Under the pieces are notes generated by a model. It was not told the DNA's origin. It made no database searches and saw only the letters and a list, made by a program, of their open reading frames with translations. The translations under genes were made by a program, and so were the position numbers. From an uncultured Roseibium sp. (lineage in GTDB: Bacteria > Pseudomonadota > Alphaproteobacteria > Rhizobiales > Stappiaceae), in contig NZ_CANMNP010000013.1 in the NCBI RefSeq assembly GCF_947499295.1, positions 1 to 64,000 on the forward strand: a DNA stretch of 64,000 nt. The letters run 5' to 3'. Every line of letters begins with the position of its first letter. Position 1 is the stretch's first letter. Positions 47,740-57,853 of this stretch are shown here, piece after piece.

Positions 47740-48844
47740 TACTGCAAACAATCTTCAGGCGTCGCAAGACGCGGCAGAGGCAAGCTGTTGTCCCCCAAAA
47801 GCTGACAACAGCAAGGCGCTAATGTCTCAATGGACATGGAAATCCTTTCCCGGTCGAAACTACGTCCTATCGACCTGGATGATTGTGATCGCCGGTCCAC
47901 TTCTGGTCTTGGTGTTTGACAGTGGCCAGTTTGTTCCGTTCGTCAGTTTTGCCGTTTCCGCCTTTGGTGGCACGTTGCCATATATTGCCTTCGCCGTTGC
48001 ACTTATTGCATGGCTCAAGGCCGCCGGGGCCGAGGCCTATGTTGGACGGGCATTTGAGGGCCGCGAATCACAAGCCATTTTCCTGGCAGCTCTTTTCGGC
48101 GGGCTCGCGCCGTTTTGTTCCTGCGAAGTCATTCCATTTATTGCCGGATTGCTGGCGGTCGGTGCGCCGCTTTCCGCAATTATGGCGTTCTGGTTGTCAT
48201 CGCCGCTGATTGATCCGCCAACGCTGCTTATCACCGCGGGTGCGCTCGGATGGTCTTTCGCCATCGGAAAGGCGGTGTTCGCGGTCACGCTCGGTCTGTT
48301 TGGCGGTTTTCTGGTGTCGGTGTTGTTGAAAATGGGTGTCTTTGCCAGCCCGGTGAAATCCGGTTCCATGGCGGGTGGCTGCGGCTGCGGTGCTTCGCCC
48401 TTGACTGGCCGCCCGGTGTGGCGGTTCTGGGGGGAGACGGAGCGCCGGCAAAAATTCGCGGACGAGCTCAAGAACAATGCCCTTTTCCTGATCAAGTGGC
48501 TTGCACTTGCCTATGTGCTCGAGGCTGCGTTGGTCACCTATGTTCCAGCCGATCTGATTGCAGGTATCGTTGGAGGAACAGGACTTGGTTCTATCGTGAT
48601 TTCGGCACTTGTCGGCATGCCCGCCTACCTGAACAGCTATGTGGCGCCACCATTGCTTGCCGGGCTGATGGATCAGGGCATGAGCGCGGGGGCGGCAATG
48701 GCTTTCATGATCGCCGGCGCTGTCAGTTCCATTCCGGCAATGGCAGCGGTCTGGTCGCTGGTCAAGCCTCCGGTCTTTGCAATGTATCTTGGGCTTGGAT
48801 TTGTCGGAGCGGTTCTTTCAGGGCTTGTCTTTCAGCTTGTTTGA
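47732..48844 (+). CDS. Permease of the ArsP/DUF318 type
   Basis: The ATG at 47732 overlaps the arsR stop and gives 370 residues with about eight helices. The family motif FCSCEVIPFIAGLLA with GAPLSAIMAFWLSSPLIDPP is present. The repeated half has IVISALVGMPAYLNSYVAPP. The N-terminal ASCCPP and central GGCGCGAS are cysteine clusters that may gather metal ions. Relatives export trivalent organoarsenicals (ArsP) or divalent metals. The ArsR partner supports a toxic-metal export role; the substrate is not certain. Confidence 0.88.
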   Translation: MTDTANNLQASQDAAEASCCPPKADNSKALMSQWTWKSFPGRNYVLSTWMIVIAGPLLVLVFDSGQFVPFVSFAVSAFGGTLPYIAFAVALIAWLKAAGAEAYVGRAFEGRESQAIFLAALFGGLAPFCSCEVIPFIAGLLAVGAPLSAIMAFWLSSPLIDPPTLLITAGALGWSFAIGKAVFAVTLGLFGGFLVSVLLKMGVFASPVKSGSMAGGCGCGASPLTGRPVWRFWGETERRQKFADELKNNALFLIKWLALAYVLEAALVTYVPADLIAGIVGGTGLGSIVISALVGMPAYLNSYVAPPLLAGLMDQGMSAGAAMAFMIAGAVSSIPAMAAVWSLVKPPVFAMYLGLGFVGAVLSGLVFQLV

Positions 48845-48851
48845 GGTCGCT

Positions 48852-49703
48852 ATGCGAACACATGTCTCGATTGTTGTTGAACCACACCAGGATGCAACAA
48901 GGCAGTTGCTTGTCCCAACCGGACTGCCGACGCCGCACCAGATGCCAGTGCATTTCGATGTATCCGGAGCTACCTTCGCGCTAACGGGTGAAAACACGAC
49001 CGGTCAGATGGCGGCGTTGGTGACACCTGTTGCTGGCCAAGTGGTCGAAATTCGTTATGTCTTTTCTGAAGCGGGACCGGGCTATCCGGACTCGATTTTT
49101 GTCCCGCATCGAAATCGCTTCACTATGGCGGCTGAGGCGCTGGTGTTCGATGCCATCAACATCTCGGAAGCTCAGCCTGATGAGCACACCGCGATCCAGG
49201 CCCTGGTCAATGCCGCGGCGGAGAAATTTCGATATGCGCACCCAAAGGTGCGGTTCAACGATGGTTGCGACGAGGTTCCCTATCTGGCGTGTGGAACGAG
49301 CGAGGGCTCCTGTGTTGACATCAACACCTACTTGATCGCCTCATTGAGAGCCGCAGGATTTGAGGCGGCCTATGTCACCGGTTATTTCTTCCCGAAAGAA
49401 AAGAGCGGTTGCTGCAGTGACATGCATTGCTGGGTTGTGACCCGGCATGACGGTGTCGTGCTGGAATGGGATATTGCCCATCATCTGAAGATGGGGACCC
49501 GGGACATCTGTTGTGGGCTCAATCCAAAACCAGGCGACCGGGTCGCGGTTGCGCATTCCATGGGGCTCACATTTCCCGAACTCGGTATTGAATGCGAAAA
49601 ACTGATCGCAGAGCCAGCCTGGGTCAACCAGGCCGGTCATTTGGAAGCCGCTGAAGTGACGATCCGGCGCAAGATTGTCAGCGCTTCTGACAAATTTGCT
49701 TGA
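48852..49703 (+). CDS. Transglutaminase-like cysteine protease-fold protein
   Basis: The ATG at 48852, seven bases after the permease stop, gives 283 residues. An N-terminal beta domain (MRTHVSIVVEPHQDATRQLL) is followed by a transglutaminase-like core. The putative triad is the cysteine in EGSCVDINTYLIASLRAAG, the histidine in DMHCWVVTR and the aspartate in LEWDIAHH. Extra cysteines lie around the active site (KSGCCSDMHCW, DICCGL). It has no signal peptide. Its role beside an ArsR-permease pair is unknown; thiol chemistry on a metal conjugate is speculative. Confidence 0.85.
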   Translation: MRTHVSIVVEPHQDATRQLLVPTGLPTPHQMPVHFDVSGATFALTGENTTGQMAALVTPVAGQVVEIRYVFSEAGPGYPDSIFVPHRNRFTMAAEALVFDAINISEAQPDEHTAIQALVNAAAEKFRYAHPKVRFNDGCDEVPYLACGTSEGSCVDINTYLIASLRAAGFEAAYVTGYFFPKEKSGCCSDMHCWVVTRHDGVVLEWDIAHHLKMGTRDICCGLNPKPGDRVAVAHSMGLTFPELGIECEKLIAEPAWVNQAGHLEAAEVTIRRKIVSASDKFA

Positions 49704-49835
49704 TCGCCACAGTGATCGAGAGACAAAGCCTGACCAAAATCCTGTTGTGATTATGCCTGTGTGATTGGAGCAGAAGAGTTCTTGCGCCCTGGGCTTCGCC
49801 CGTTAGTCTGACAGAACAGATTTCAGGATTCTCTC

Positions 49836-50933
49836 ATGACCATTCTCATTGTCGGGGCCGGAATTTCCGGTCTTTCCACCGCCTGGGCGCTGACGAAGCG
49901 CGGCGTGCCCGTGACCTTGCTGGAGCAGGGCTCAATTCCGAATCCGTTGTCGGCATCCGGCGACCAACACCGCATCATTCGGCGTGCCTATGGCGGGCAG
50001 GGGGGATATCAGCGCAGGATCGACGATGCTTATGCTGCCTGGGATGAGATGTGGCTCGATCTCGATGCCAAGCACTTGGTGGAAACAGGCTTCATGCTGC
50101 TCTCGCAGGAGCCGGGAGATGGCGGCGATGTCTATCGGGAAGGGCTCGTAGAAGGAGGGTATCCCTTCGAAGATTTGAGCCCCGAAGAAACGGCAGACCG
50201 CTTTCCTTTTGTTGATCCGACAACGATCCGCTTCGGCGCCTTGAGCGCGGAAGGTGGTGTATTGCTTTGCCAGAAAATCGCTGACGGCCTCAGAGACTGG
50301 TTGCGTAAGGCCGGTGCTGACTTGCGGGATAATACCAAGGTTCATGCTGTGGATGCGGAGGCAGGATCCGTGACGCTCGCCGATGGTAGTGTGCTGACTG
50401 GCGAGCACGTCATCGTAACAGCGGGCGCCTGGACACTGGGCCTGTTCCCGAAACTCGCGGCCCAATTGACTACGTATCGGACAGCCGTCGTTTACCTGAC
50501 GCCCCCGGAAGACCTGCAAGAAGCATGGTCCCAGGCCCCGACAATTCTTGATCCGGGCGGCCCGATTGACGGATATGTTCTGCCACCGGTGCCCGGCACG
50601 GGTCTGAAATTCGGCGCAGGAATTCACAAATATCAGGCGGGGCCTGATCAGGACCGTGTTGCCTCCGCGGGTGAAGGCGAGACTTTGCGTAATCACTTTT
50701 CACCACCGTTTGCACGCATCGGGGAATACCGCGTCGATGATGTTGTCACCTGCGCCTATACCTTCACGGCCGATGAGCATTTTTTCGTGACTTCGCAGGA
50801 GAAGGCAACCGTTGTGTCGGCGTGTTCTGGGCACGGCTACAAGTTTGGTGCCGTCGTAGGGCAAAAAATTGCAGAAGGTGTCACTGGGGGAGACCTTGAG
50901 AGCACACGGAGGTGGCTGGAAGCGCGTGACTGA
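49836..50933 (+). CDS. FAD-dependent amino-acid/amine oxidoreductase (DAO family)
   Basis: The 365-residue protein has the FAD-binding start TILIVGAGISGLSTAWALTK. A DAO-type fold with GEHVIVTAGAWTLGLFPKL and a C-terminal FAD segment VVSACSGHGYKFGAVVGQKI follow. These are hallmarks of sarcosine oxidase/N-methyltryptophan oxidase relatives. RAYGGQGGYQRRI near residue 50 matches the same group. It oxidises a secondary amine or D-amino acid. It has its own promoter region and no obvious operon partner. Confidence 0.88.
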   Translation: MTILIVGAGISGLSTAWALTKRGVPVTLLEQGSIPNPLSASGDQHRIIRRAYGGQGGYQRRIDDAYAAWDEMWLDLDAKHLVETGFMLLSQEPGDGGDVYREGLVEGGYPFEDLSPEETADRFPFVDPTTIRFGALSAEGGVLLCQKIADGLRDWLRKAGADLRDNTKVHAVDAEAGSVTLADGSVLTGEHVIVTAGAWTLGLFPKLAAQLTTYRTAVVYLTPPEDLQEAWSQAPTILDPGGPIDGYVLPPVPGTGLKFGAGIHKYQAGPDQDRVASAGEGETLRNHFSPPFARIGEYRVDDVVTCAYTFTADEHFFVTSQEKATVVSACSGHGYKFGAVVGQKIAEGVTGGDLESTRRWLEARD

Positions 50934-51392
50934 AGTTGTCGCGATGGCGCGGCAATGGGCCGTCAGGAAAGCGCTGCAGCAACTGCTCCGCCTTCAGCGG
51001 CGGACTATCGTATGCCGATCGAGTTTCGCGTCCTGCCGAGTGCATTTGACGTGATCCTGCGTACGTAATCGCGTCGATTCCGTTTTTGGATGTCGTAGAT
51101 GCACAGCAATTGCTCAGTGCTTTACGGTCTGCACTTTTAAGTTGTTTCAAATAAAAACTCTCGCAAAATTCAATTGCTTCCTACGCCACACTAGCAAAAC
51201 TGTAATCTTCAACAGTTTTGCTATCTAAATAGGTTGGCATTTGATCCAATAACATAACCGTGTTCTATCGCCTATTTAGAGTTTTAGTAAAATTTAACTA
51301 ATGTAAGTAATATTTAAAGCAGATGTCGGGGAAGTAGTGCCCCGTGGAAGACATTTCTATTCAGATTTGTGGACTTGGCTCGGGGGGAGCTC
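50934..51392 (+). other. Intergenic region with one strong hairpin
   Basis: Between the FAD oxidase and the chemoreceptor gene there is no plausible gene. At 51192-51223 TAGCAAAACTGT and ACAGTTTTGCTA form a perfect 12-bp stem with an eight-base loop. It could be a terminator for the FAD gene or an operator. AT-rich promoter sequence for the chemoreceptor follows. Confidence 0.55.
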
Positions 51393-53402
51393 ATGAAACC
51401 ATCAGGTCAATCTAAGTTTTCGTGGAACAGCAACAAAGGTTTTGGATTGCTGGGCCGACTGCGCATTGGAATGCGTATCAATCTGCTGGTGTTGCTTACA
51501 CTCGTTGCGACCGGAGCTTTCGGCATCACGTATTTGGCCGGGCGAACGCTGACCGGACAGTCCTTGGACAACAAGGATCAATACGCAAAACTCTATGAAC
51601 TCGTTCAGGCCGTCGAAATCGGCGCACTTCAAATGCGGCGGAGCGAAAAAGACTTCCTGTTGAGGCGCGATACCAAATATATCGGCAAGTACGATGCGGC
51701 AGTTGCGAAAGTCAATTCAGCGCTCACGGACATGGCTCAAATTGATGCCTCGGCCGCTGTTACGGAAAATGTCGCAAACCTAGAGAGTGACCTGGCCCGG
51801 CACGCTGCACAATTCCACAAGGTAGCCGCTCTTCATCAGACCATCGGGCTGAATGAAAAGGAAGGCCTTGAAGGCGAATTGAGGCAGGCCGTTCATCAGG
51901 TCGAGGAAAAACTTAAGTCCGCGGAAATGGACGCGCTGACCGTCAAGATGCTGATGATGCGCCGGCACGAAAAGGATTTCATGCTTCGCGGCAAGGAAAA
52001 ATATATCGGGCGCATCGACAAAAGGCGGGAGGAGTATGACCTTCTGCTCAAGGAAGCTGCATTGCCTGCAGACCTGACGAGCGAACTCTCAAGCCTGATG
52101 GATGCATATCAGAGCGGTTTCAAGGCCTATGCCGAAACAGCGATGGTCCTCCAGCCGGAGACGAAACAGCTTAGTCAGATTTTTGCAGACATGCAGCCGG
52201 ACTTTGCAAAGATCCAGGAAGTTTCCGCCAATGGTCAGCTCGCTGCGAACGAACACTTCAGTGCGACGATGCTCAATACGGATCGGACATTTTTGATCAC
52301 AGGGGCAGGCATCCTGGCTTCTGTGATCTTCCTGGGACTTTTTATCGGTCGAAGCATCACGACACCCATAAATCAATTGAACAACTCGATGAAAGCGTTG
52401 GCGGAAGGCGATGTTGACGCGAATATTCCGCTAACCGGAACAAAGACGGAAATCGGCGAAATGGCCGATACCGTACAGATCTTCAAGACAACGTCCGTTG
52501 AACGGATTGCGCTCATGAGCGAAAGCGAAGCCGAGCAGCAAGCGCGTGCAGAGCGGCAGGGGAAAGTCGACGACCTCATTGCCGACTTCCGGCATACGGT
52601 TCTGGGTGTGCTTGATGCAGTCAACACAGAAAACAGAGAAATGGAAGTTGCTGCCGGCAGCCTGTCTTCAATCGCAACCCAGACAACGTCACAGGCGGAC
52701 AGCGTTGCCAACGCCTCGAAAGATGCATCGACCAATGTTCAGGCGGTTGCAGTTGCAGCAGAAACTCTGTCTGAATCAATCGGCGAAATTTCCCGGCAGG
52801 TCAGCCAGACCAAGAACATAGTGGTCAAGGCGACCGATGCCACAATCGAGACGGACACAAAGATCGCCGGCCTTGCAGATTCTGCGGTCAAGATCGGTGA
52901 GGTCATCCTGTTGATTCAGGGGATCGCCGAACAGACCAACCTGCTTGCACTCAACGCGACCATCGAGGCCGCCCGTGCCGGTGAGGCAGGTAAGGGGTTC
53001 GCCGTGGTTGCTTCGGAAGTCAAGGAACTGGCAACACAGACGGCCAAGGCGACTGAGGCGATCTCCACGCAGATAACCGACATTCAGCGGGAGACCGAAA
53101 GTTCCGTCGACGCCATTCGCGGAATTGCCGAGACCATGCGTGAAGTGTCTTCAGCGACCGAGGCAATTTCGGCCGCCGTTGAAGAGCAAGGGGCATCGAC
53201 CTCCGAGATTACCAACAATGTGCAATCGGCTGCCACTGGTTCCAGCGAAGTTTCTGAGAACATTGTCGGTGTTCGGCAGGCAGCTGACGAAAGCCAGGCC
53301 TCGGTGGAACGCGTGCTTGCGGCAGTCAACGGCGTGTCGGACAACTCCGAACAGCTCCGTCACGTGATCGATGAATTTCTTGGAGACGTTGCCGCGGCCT
53401 AG
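51393..53402 (+). CDS. Methyl-accepting chemotaxis protein with HBM sensor domain
   Basis: The ATG at 51393 after GGGGGAG gives 669 residues. The first transmembrane helix is [20 protein letters not shown]. The periplasmic helical bimodular (HBM) domain has both signature repeats ([20 protein letters not shown] and [20 protein letters not shown]). The second helix is [20 protein letters not shown], followed by a HAMP linker. The signalling tip reads [23 protein letters not shown] receptors often sense organic acids such as TCA intermediates. The ligand is unknown. Confidence 0.94.
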   Translation: MKPSGQSKFSWNSNKGFGLLGRLRIGMRINLLVLLTLVATGAFGITYLAGRTLTGQSLDNKDQYAKLYELVQAVEIGALQMRRSEKDFLLRRDTKYIGKYDAAVAKVNSALTDMAQIDASAAVTENVANLESDLARHAAQFHKVAALHQTIGLNEKEGLEGELRQAVHQVEEKLKSAEMDALTVKMLMMRRHEKDFMLRGKEKYIGRIDKRREEYDLLLKEAALPADLTSELSSLMDAYQSGFKAYAETAMVLQPETKQLSQIFADMQPDFAKIQEVSANGQLAANEHFSATMLNTDRTFLITGAGILASVIFLGLFIGRSITTPINQLNNSMKALAEGDVDANIPLTGTKTEIGEMADTVQIFKTTSVERIALMSESEAEQQARAERQGKVDDLIADFRHTVLGVLDAVNTENREMEVAAGSLSSIATQTTSQADSVANASKDASTNVQAVAVAAETLSESIGEISRQVSQTKNIVVKATDATIETDTKIAGLADSAVKIGEVILLIQGIAEQTNLLALNATIEAARAGEAGKGFAVVASEVKELATQTAKATEAISTQITDIQRETESSVDAIRGIAETMREVSSATEAISAAVEEQGASTSEITNNVQSAATGSSEVSENIVGVRQAADESQASVERVLAAVNGVSDNSEQLRHVIDEFLGDVAAA

Positions 53403-53451
53403 TCGCGCCGGCGCGCTCAAGAAAAGCGGACAATAAGTTCTAGGTTTTCCA

Positions 53452-53487
53452 TTCGGGGGCGCGTCCAAACCGGGCTGCGCCCCCGAA
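53452..53487. terminator. Hairpin between chemoreceptor and speE
   Basis: TTCGGGGGCGC pairs perfectly with GCGCCCCCGAA (11 bp) around a 14-base loop. It lies between the two convergent genes and probably terminates both; T tracts are weak. Confidence 0.7.
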
Positions 53488-53504
53488 ATCTGTTCCGCAA
53501 TGTG

Positions 53505-54377
53505 TCAGGCCTTTCTACGGCCTTCCTCAACGGCATCCAGAATGAATTTGGGCAAAGCAAAGGCCGCTGCATGGACCTCCGGCGTGTAGTAGCGGGTCTC
53601 AAAGCCGGCGGCCTTGAAACGCTCTTCAAGAACCGAAATGGCTTGACGGCGCAGGTCCTGATTGTCGGAAGCCCATCCAAGTGTCATGTGCCCGCCGAAA
53701 TAGGTTGGAATTGCCGCAATATAGGCAGCTGCATCCTTGAAGATGCGCGAGAACCGCTCAACGCTGGTGACAAGTTCCTCTTTCTGAAGAAAGGGAACGC
53801 CGTTTTGCGTCACAAGTACGCCGCCAGGTGTCAGCATACGGTGAATGTTCCGGTAAAACTCTTCGGAAAAAAGAACGGCACCCGGGCCATGCGGGTCGGT
53901 GCTGTCAACGATGACCACGTCGAAACGGCGGTCCGTTTCCGCAGCGAATTTCATTCCGTCCGCAATGACGAGTTCAAAGCGAGTGTCTTCCAGAACGCCT
54001 TGGTTAAAGTCCGCGAAATGCTGCTTTGAGAACTCAACTACAGAGGCGTCGATTTCCACCTGGACCAGGCTTTCAACGCTTTTATGTTTGAGAACCTCCT
54101 CGGCAAGACCGCAATCCCCACCACCCACGATCAGAACGTTCCGGGCGGCACCATGAGCCAGGATCGGCACATGAGACATCATCTCGTGGTAGATGAATTC
54201 GTCCGCCGTGGTGACCTGGGTCACCCCGTCCAGCATGAGAACCTTGCCGAAGACAGGATTGGAAAAGAGCACCAGATCCTGGTGCTCTGTTTTTTCCTGA
54301 TAGAGGATTTGCTTGCAGCTGTAGCTGACCTGAACCCCTGGATAAAGGGTCTCGTTGAAAATCAACCCGTCGCTCAT
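53505..54377 (-). CDS. speE: Polyamine aminopropyltransferase (spermidine synthase)
   Basis: The 290-residue protein transfers the aminopropyl group of decarboxylated SAM to putrescine. Landmarks are the N-terminal YQEKTEHQDLVLFSNPVFGK (here with LFSN), the MLDGVTQVTTADEFIYHEMM segment and the SAM site VLIVGGGDCGLAEEVLKH. The catalytic aspartate region VDSTDPHGPGAVLFSEEFY is also present. Its ATG overlaps the speD stop by four bases, so the two polyamine genes are translationally coupled. Confidence 0.97.
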   Translation of the reverse strand: MSDGLIFNETLYPGVQVSYSCKQILYQEKTEHQDLVLFSNPVFGKVLMLDGVTQVTTADEFIYHEMMSHVPILAHGAARNVLIVGGGDCGLAEEVLKHKSVESLVQVEIDASVVEFSKQHFADFNQGVLEDTRFELVIADGMKFAAETDRRFDVVIVDSTDPHGPGAVLFSEEFYRNIHRMLTPGGVLVTQNGVPFLQKEELVTSVERFSRIFKDAAAYIAAIPTYFGGHMTLGWASDNQDLRRQAISVLEERFKAAGFETRYYTPEVHAAAFALPKFILDAVEEGRRKA

Positions 54378-54931
54378 TCCGCTGCTTCCAATGTGTGAGG
54401 CTTAGACAACAGATTGGCGACTTCGCGCCCGCGCAACAGCTCTGAGACTGCCGTTTTGCCGGGATTGAAAGCCCTGCGTAGAACCTCAACGCATTTTTCG
54501 GGTTGAGCATCGCCGCACATGAAGACGTCGAAAGCTGCGTATCCGGCTTCCGGCCAGGTATGGACCGAAATATGGCTTTCCGCGAGCACGGCAACACCTG
54601 AAACACCCGTCGGTTCGAACGGATGCAGATGGATGTGAAGCAGCGTTGCGCCGGCTTCATCAACACATGTCCGCAACGCTTCTTCAACATGTTGCAGATC
54701 GTCGAGCCGTTCGGCATCGTAAAGGTCAATTATCAAATGCGCACCAGCGCAGTGGACCCCTTGCTTCTCGATGAAGTGATCCAGGCGATCATCCGCATAT
54801 ACAGCGGTGGCCGCAGTCGAAACGTTTTCTTCCTTCTGGGTGGTGCTTCTTGGCTCGGCAACGCTCAACGCGTCTTCTTCTACACGAGCCGCCAAGTCCA
54901 TCCCCAGTTCGAAGAGGGCGTTGCTTTCCAT
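54374..54931 (-). CDS. speD: S-adenosylmethionine decarboxylase proenzyme
   Basis: The ATG at 54929-54931 after GGGAGAG gives 185 residues. The prokaryotic AdoMetDC core starts at about residue 57 (KQGVHCAGAHLIIDLYDA). Autocleavage occurs at E118-S119 in LAESHISVHTWPE, where Ser119 becomes the pyruvoyl cofactor. The sequence AAFDVFMCGDA with the active cysteine is also present. The N-terminal 55 residues are an extra, low-complexity extension. It supplies the aminopropyl donor to SpeE, encoded next in the operon. Confidence 0.96.
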   Translation of the reverse strand: MESNALFELGMDLAARVEEDALSVAEPRSTTQKEENVSTAATAVYADDRLDHFIEKQGVHCAGAHLIIDLYDAERLDDLQHVEEALRTCVDEAGATLLHIHLHPFEPTGVSGVAVLAESHISVHTWPEAGYAAFDVFMCGDAQPEKCVEVLRRAFNPGKTAVSELLRGREVANLLSKPHTLEAAE

Positions 54932-55099
54932 GTCGCTCTCCCAAACCAGCAGATGTACCCGGTGATTTTCCGGAGCGCACTCCTTACAGAAAACGCTGTT
55001 TAATCTCAATGGGGTATGTAAGATTTTTTTCCAAAAAACTGCAACGCAGCTATGACTTGACTGCGTATCTGACAAAATCAAAGCAAATCGTTTCGTCAA

Positions 55100-55702
55100 A
55101 TGAGAGACTTAGCCGTGACCCTGAAAATTCGAAGTCTGACCGGTAACGACCTGAAAGACGCCCTCGATGCGCTTGCCGATCTGCGAATTTCGGTCTTTCG
55201 CGATTGGCCGTATCTTTATGACGGTTCTCTGGAATTTGAAGCTCGGTATTTGCACCGTTACGGTGAAACAGGCGGCGCTGTTATCGTCGGTGCCTATGAT
55301 GGCAGCAAACTTGTCGGAGCCGCAACGGGCGAACCTCTTGGCGATGAACTCCATGAATTCCGTGCTCCATTGGAGGAACGTGGATATGATGTTGCCAGGA
55401 TCTTTTACTTGGCGGAATCTGTGCTGGACCCGCGTTATCGAGGGCAGGGGATCGGACATCGATTTTTTGATGAACGCGAAGCGCATGCGCGCCGGCTTGG
55501 TTTTTCAGAGGCCGTATTTTGCGCCGTAATCCGCCCGGACGACCATCCCATGAAACCGGCGGACTATCGTCCACTCGGTCCATTCTGGCGCAAACGTGGA
55601 TATCAAAAACTCGACGGTGTTCAGGTGCGATTTCCCTGGCAGGACCTTGGTGATGAAAAGGAAACTGAAAAACCGATGCAGGTTTGGTTCCGCACGCTTT
55701 GA
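55100..55702 (+). CDS. GNAT-family N-acetyltransferase
   Basis: The 200-residue protein has the GNAT fold. The acyl-CoA binding motif A is YLAESVLDPRYRGQGIGHRF, with the RxxGxG/A pattern RGQGIG. Upstream strand segments GAVIVGAYDGSKLVGAATGE belong to the same fold. It is divergent from speD and could act on a polyamine, but no evidence beyond proximity supports that. The C-terminal KRGYQKLDGVQVRFPWQDL is typical of small-molecule acetyltransferases. Substrate unknown. Confidence 0.88.
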   Translation: MRDLAVTLKIRSLTGNDLKDALDALADLRISVFRDWPYLYDGSLEFEARYLHRYGETGGAVIVGAYDGSKLVGAATGEPLGDELHEFRAPLEERGYDVARIFYLAESVLDPRYRGQGIGHRFFDEREAHARRLGFSEAVFCAVIRPDDHPMKPADYRPLGPFWRKRGYQKLDGVQVRFPWQDLGDEKETEKPMQVWFRTL

Positions 55703-55819
55703 TTGCCATTTCAATACGGCAGTCCTTGTGAACAAAGGCAGGTGGCCTTCAATTCCGATGCCATCGCATTGAGTCTGTATTGCAGTTGCTTTCCAGTGTT
55801 TCGCAGCGAACCTGGTTGT

Positions 55820-57298
55820 TTACATGATCGAGCGGGATGCATCGCGAACGTTTTGTGTCGCAGCGTTGATCTGTGCGGTAGCTGCGGAAATGCTTTGCAT
55901 GTTGTTCGTGATGAGCTCGACACCCTGAGCTGCCGAATGCATGTTCGACGATATGTCATTGGTGACAGTGTTCTGCTCTTCAACCGCCGTTGAGATGCTT
56001 GTTGCGATCTCGCCAATCTTTCGGATCACCGACATGATTGCTTCAATTGCATCGACGGCCTGTCCCGTCGTCTGCTGGACAGAATTGACTTGTGCAGAAA
56101 TTTCTTCCGTCGCCTTGCTGGTCTGCGATGCAAGGCTTTTGACCTCAGATGCAACAACGGCAAAACCCTTGCCGGCTTCACCAGCTCTGGCAGCTTCGAT
56201 TGTCGCATTGAGAGCCAGAAGATTGGTCTGGTCGGCAATGCCGTCGATCAGTTCGATAACCGAGCCAATCGTCTTGGCATCTTCAGATAGGCCCGACATG
56301 ATTTCACTTGACTGTTCCGCCTGATTGACTGCGCTTTCGGAAACCTCAAGGGCAGTTTGCACCTGGCGGCTGATTTCCTGGATGGAGGCAACCAGTTCTT
56401 CGGCTGTTGCCGCGACAGTCTGAACGCTGGAGGATGTCTGCTGAGATGCGGATGCCGAATTCGTTGCCTGCTCGGCGGCTTCCGAAATCGAATTGCCGAT
56501 CTCCGTGAGGTCCACATCTATTTTCTGTTGGATATCAGCGCGGCGCTCGCGTTCCTGCACCTGTGCGGTGATGTCGGTAGCAAACTTCACCACCTTGAAT
56601 GGACGCCCTGCTGCGTCAAGGATCGGGTTATAGGTGGCCTGTATCCAGATTTCGCGGCCGCCCTTGGCAAAGCGTTTGAACTCACCCGCCTTGAACTGAC
56701 CCGTGCCCAATTCTTCCCAGAAGGTCGCGTATTCGGAGCTTCGGCGATACTCCGGATCGACGAAGATGGAATGATGCTGGCCTACAATTTCATCCAGAGT
56801 GTATCCGACGGCCCCTGTGAAATTGTCATTTGCATCCGTGATAGTGCCATCGAGTTCGAAGTGGATGACCGCCTGCGAGCGATTGATCGCATCAACCTGT
56901 CCTTCGAAATCTGCGCTGCGCACCTTCCGTGTTGTGATGTCGGATGCGATCTTGACGACTTTCACAACCTTGCCAGCACGATTGAAGACCGGGTTATAGG
57001 CGGCCTGGATCCAGACCTCGTTGCCGCCTTTGTCGTAGCGCAGAAATTCTTCTGACTTGAATTCGCCCTTGGCAAGGTCTTGCCAGAAGTCGTGGTATTC
57101 CTGGCTGTCGGCAAAATCTGGATCAACAAAGAGACGATGGTGTTAGCCCTGAACTTCAGTCAGCGCGTATCCCATTGCGTCCAGGAAGTTCTGGTTCGCT
57201 GTCAAAATTGTGCCGTCCGGCCGGAATTCGATCATGGCCTGTGACCGGCTGAACGCGTTCAGAACAGGCTGAGCTGAGCTCCAATTGACGATCGACAT
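55820..57298 (-). pseudogene. PAS-PAS methyl-accepting chemotaxis protein interrupted by an in-frame TAA
   Basis: From the ATG at 57296-57298 (AAGGGGAT before it) the frame encodes a first PAS domain. It then meets TAA at 57143-57145, codon 52, and continues in the same frame for another 440 codons without a frameshift. After the stop come [10 protein letters not shown], a second PAS with its hallmark [18 protein letters not shown], and the MCP signalling tip [20 protein letters not shown]. In the second PAS the equivalent position is Gln, so a CAA-to-TAA change explains the stop. The receptor lacks membrane helices. A shorter product could restart downstream. Confidence 0.85.
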
Positions 57299-57853
57299 GC
57301 GAATCCCCTTACGCAGATGACGTTTCAGCAATTTCGCTAAGATTGAAGGAAAAAAAATAAAAACATATTAATACGCAGACTATCTTCCGATAGATCACAT
57401 GAAGCAAAATAAATTTTGGAGATGTAAGCGATTTTACTTAATGCAACTTTAGATTTAGTCTTTAGATCTATTCATTTCTTGTCGCGATGACTAGAAATTC
57501 TAAAGCATATATTTCTTCGTTGGCCGAGTGTGATTGAGAAAAATTACCACAATTCAGGAGTGTTATTGTTTGTTTGTGATCTGACCGTGGCTTGCACGAC
57601 GTTGTGCTAAGCATTGTCAAAGAAAACCTGACTTGGATTTGTCGCCGGAATTGAATGCGGCTTTCCGAATATTGAAAAATTGGCGTTATTTTTCAATATT
57701 CGGCTCGACCTCTCAGAGGTCGATCTGCCGAATACATGCGTTTTTTTTTAAAAATTTGAGCGCGCTGGTAGCAGGTTCTTCACCGCTGATTTGGTCTCAA
57801 GTGCTCTTGTAAGATCCAAGTCAGCGGTGAAAGAGGATTGCTTCAGGCTGGTC
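57299..57853. other. Structured AT-rich intergenic region with nested hairpins
   Basis: No gene is seen. Three inverted repeats stand out. The first is a perfect 16-bp stem at 57665-57703 (CCGAATATTGAAAAAT, loop TGGCGTT). The second is a 7-bp stem at 57706-57722. The third is a long nested stem at 57779-57831 closed by TTCACCGCTGA/TCAGCGGTGAA. A T9 run at 57741-57749 follows the first pair on the plus strand. It could encode a small structured RNA or be a set of terminators. Confidence 0.55.

Noticed and set aside
57143-57331. Separate 62-codon PAS fragment as its own gene
   Set aside because: It is the front part of the chemoreceptor gene cut by an in-frame TAA; the frame and domain continue directly after the stop.
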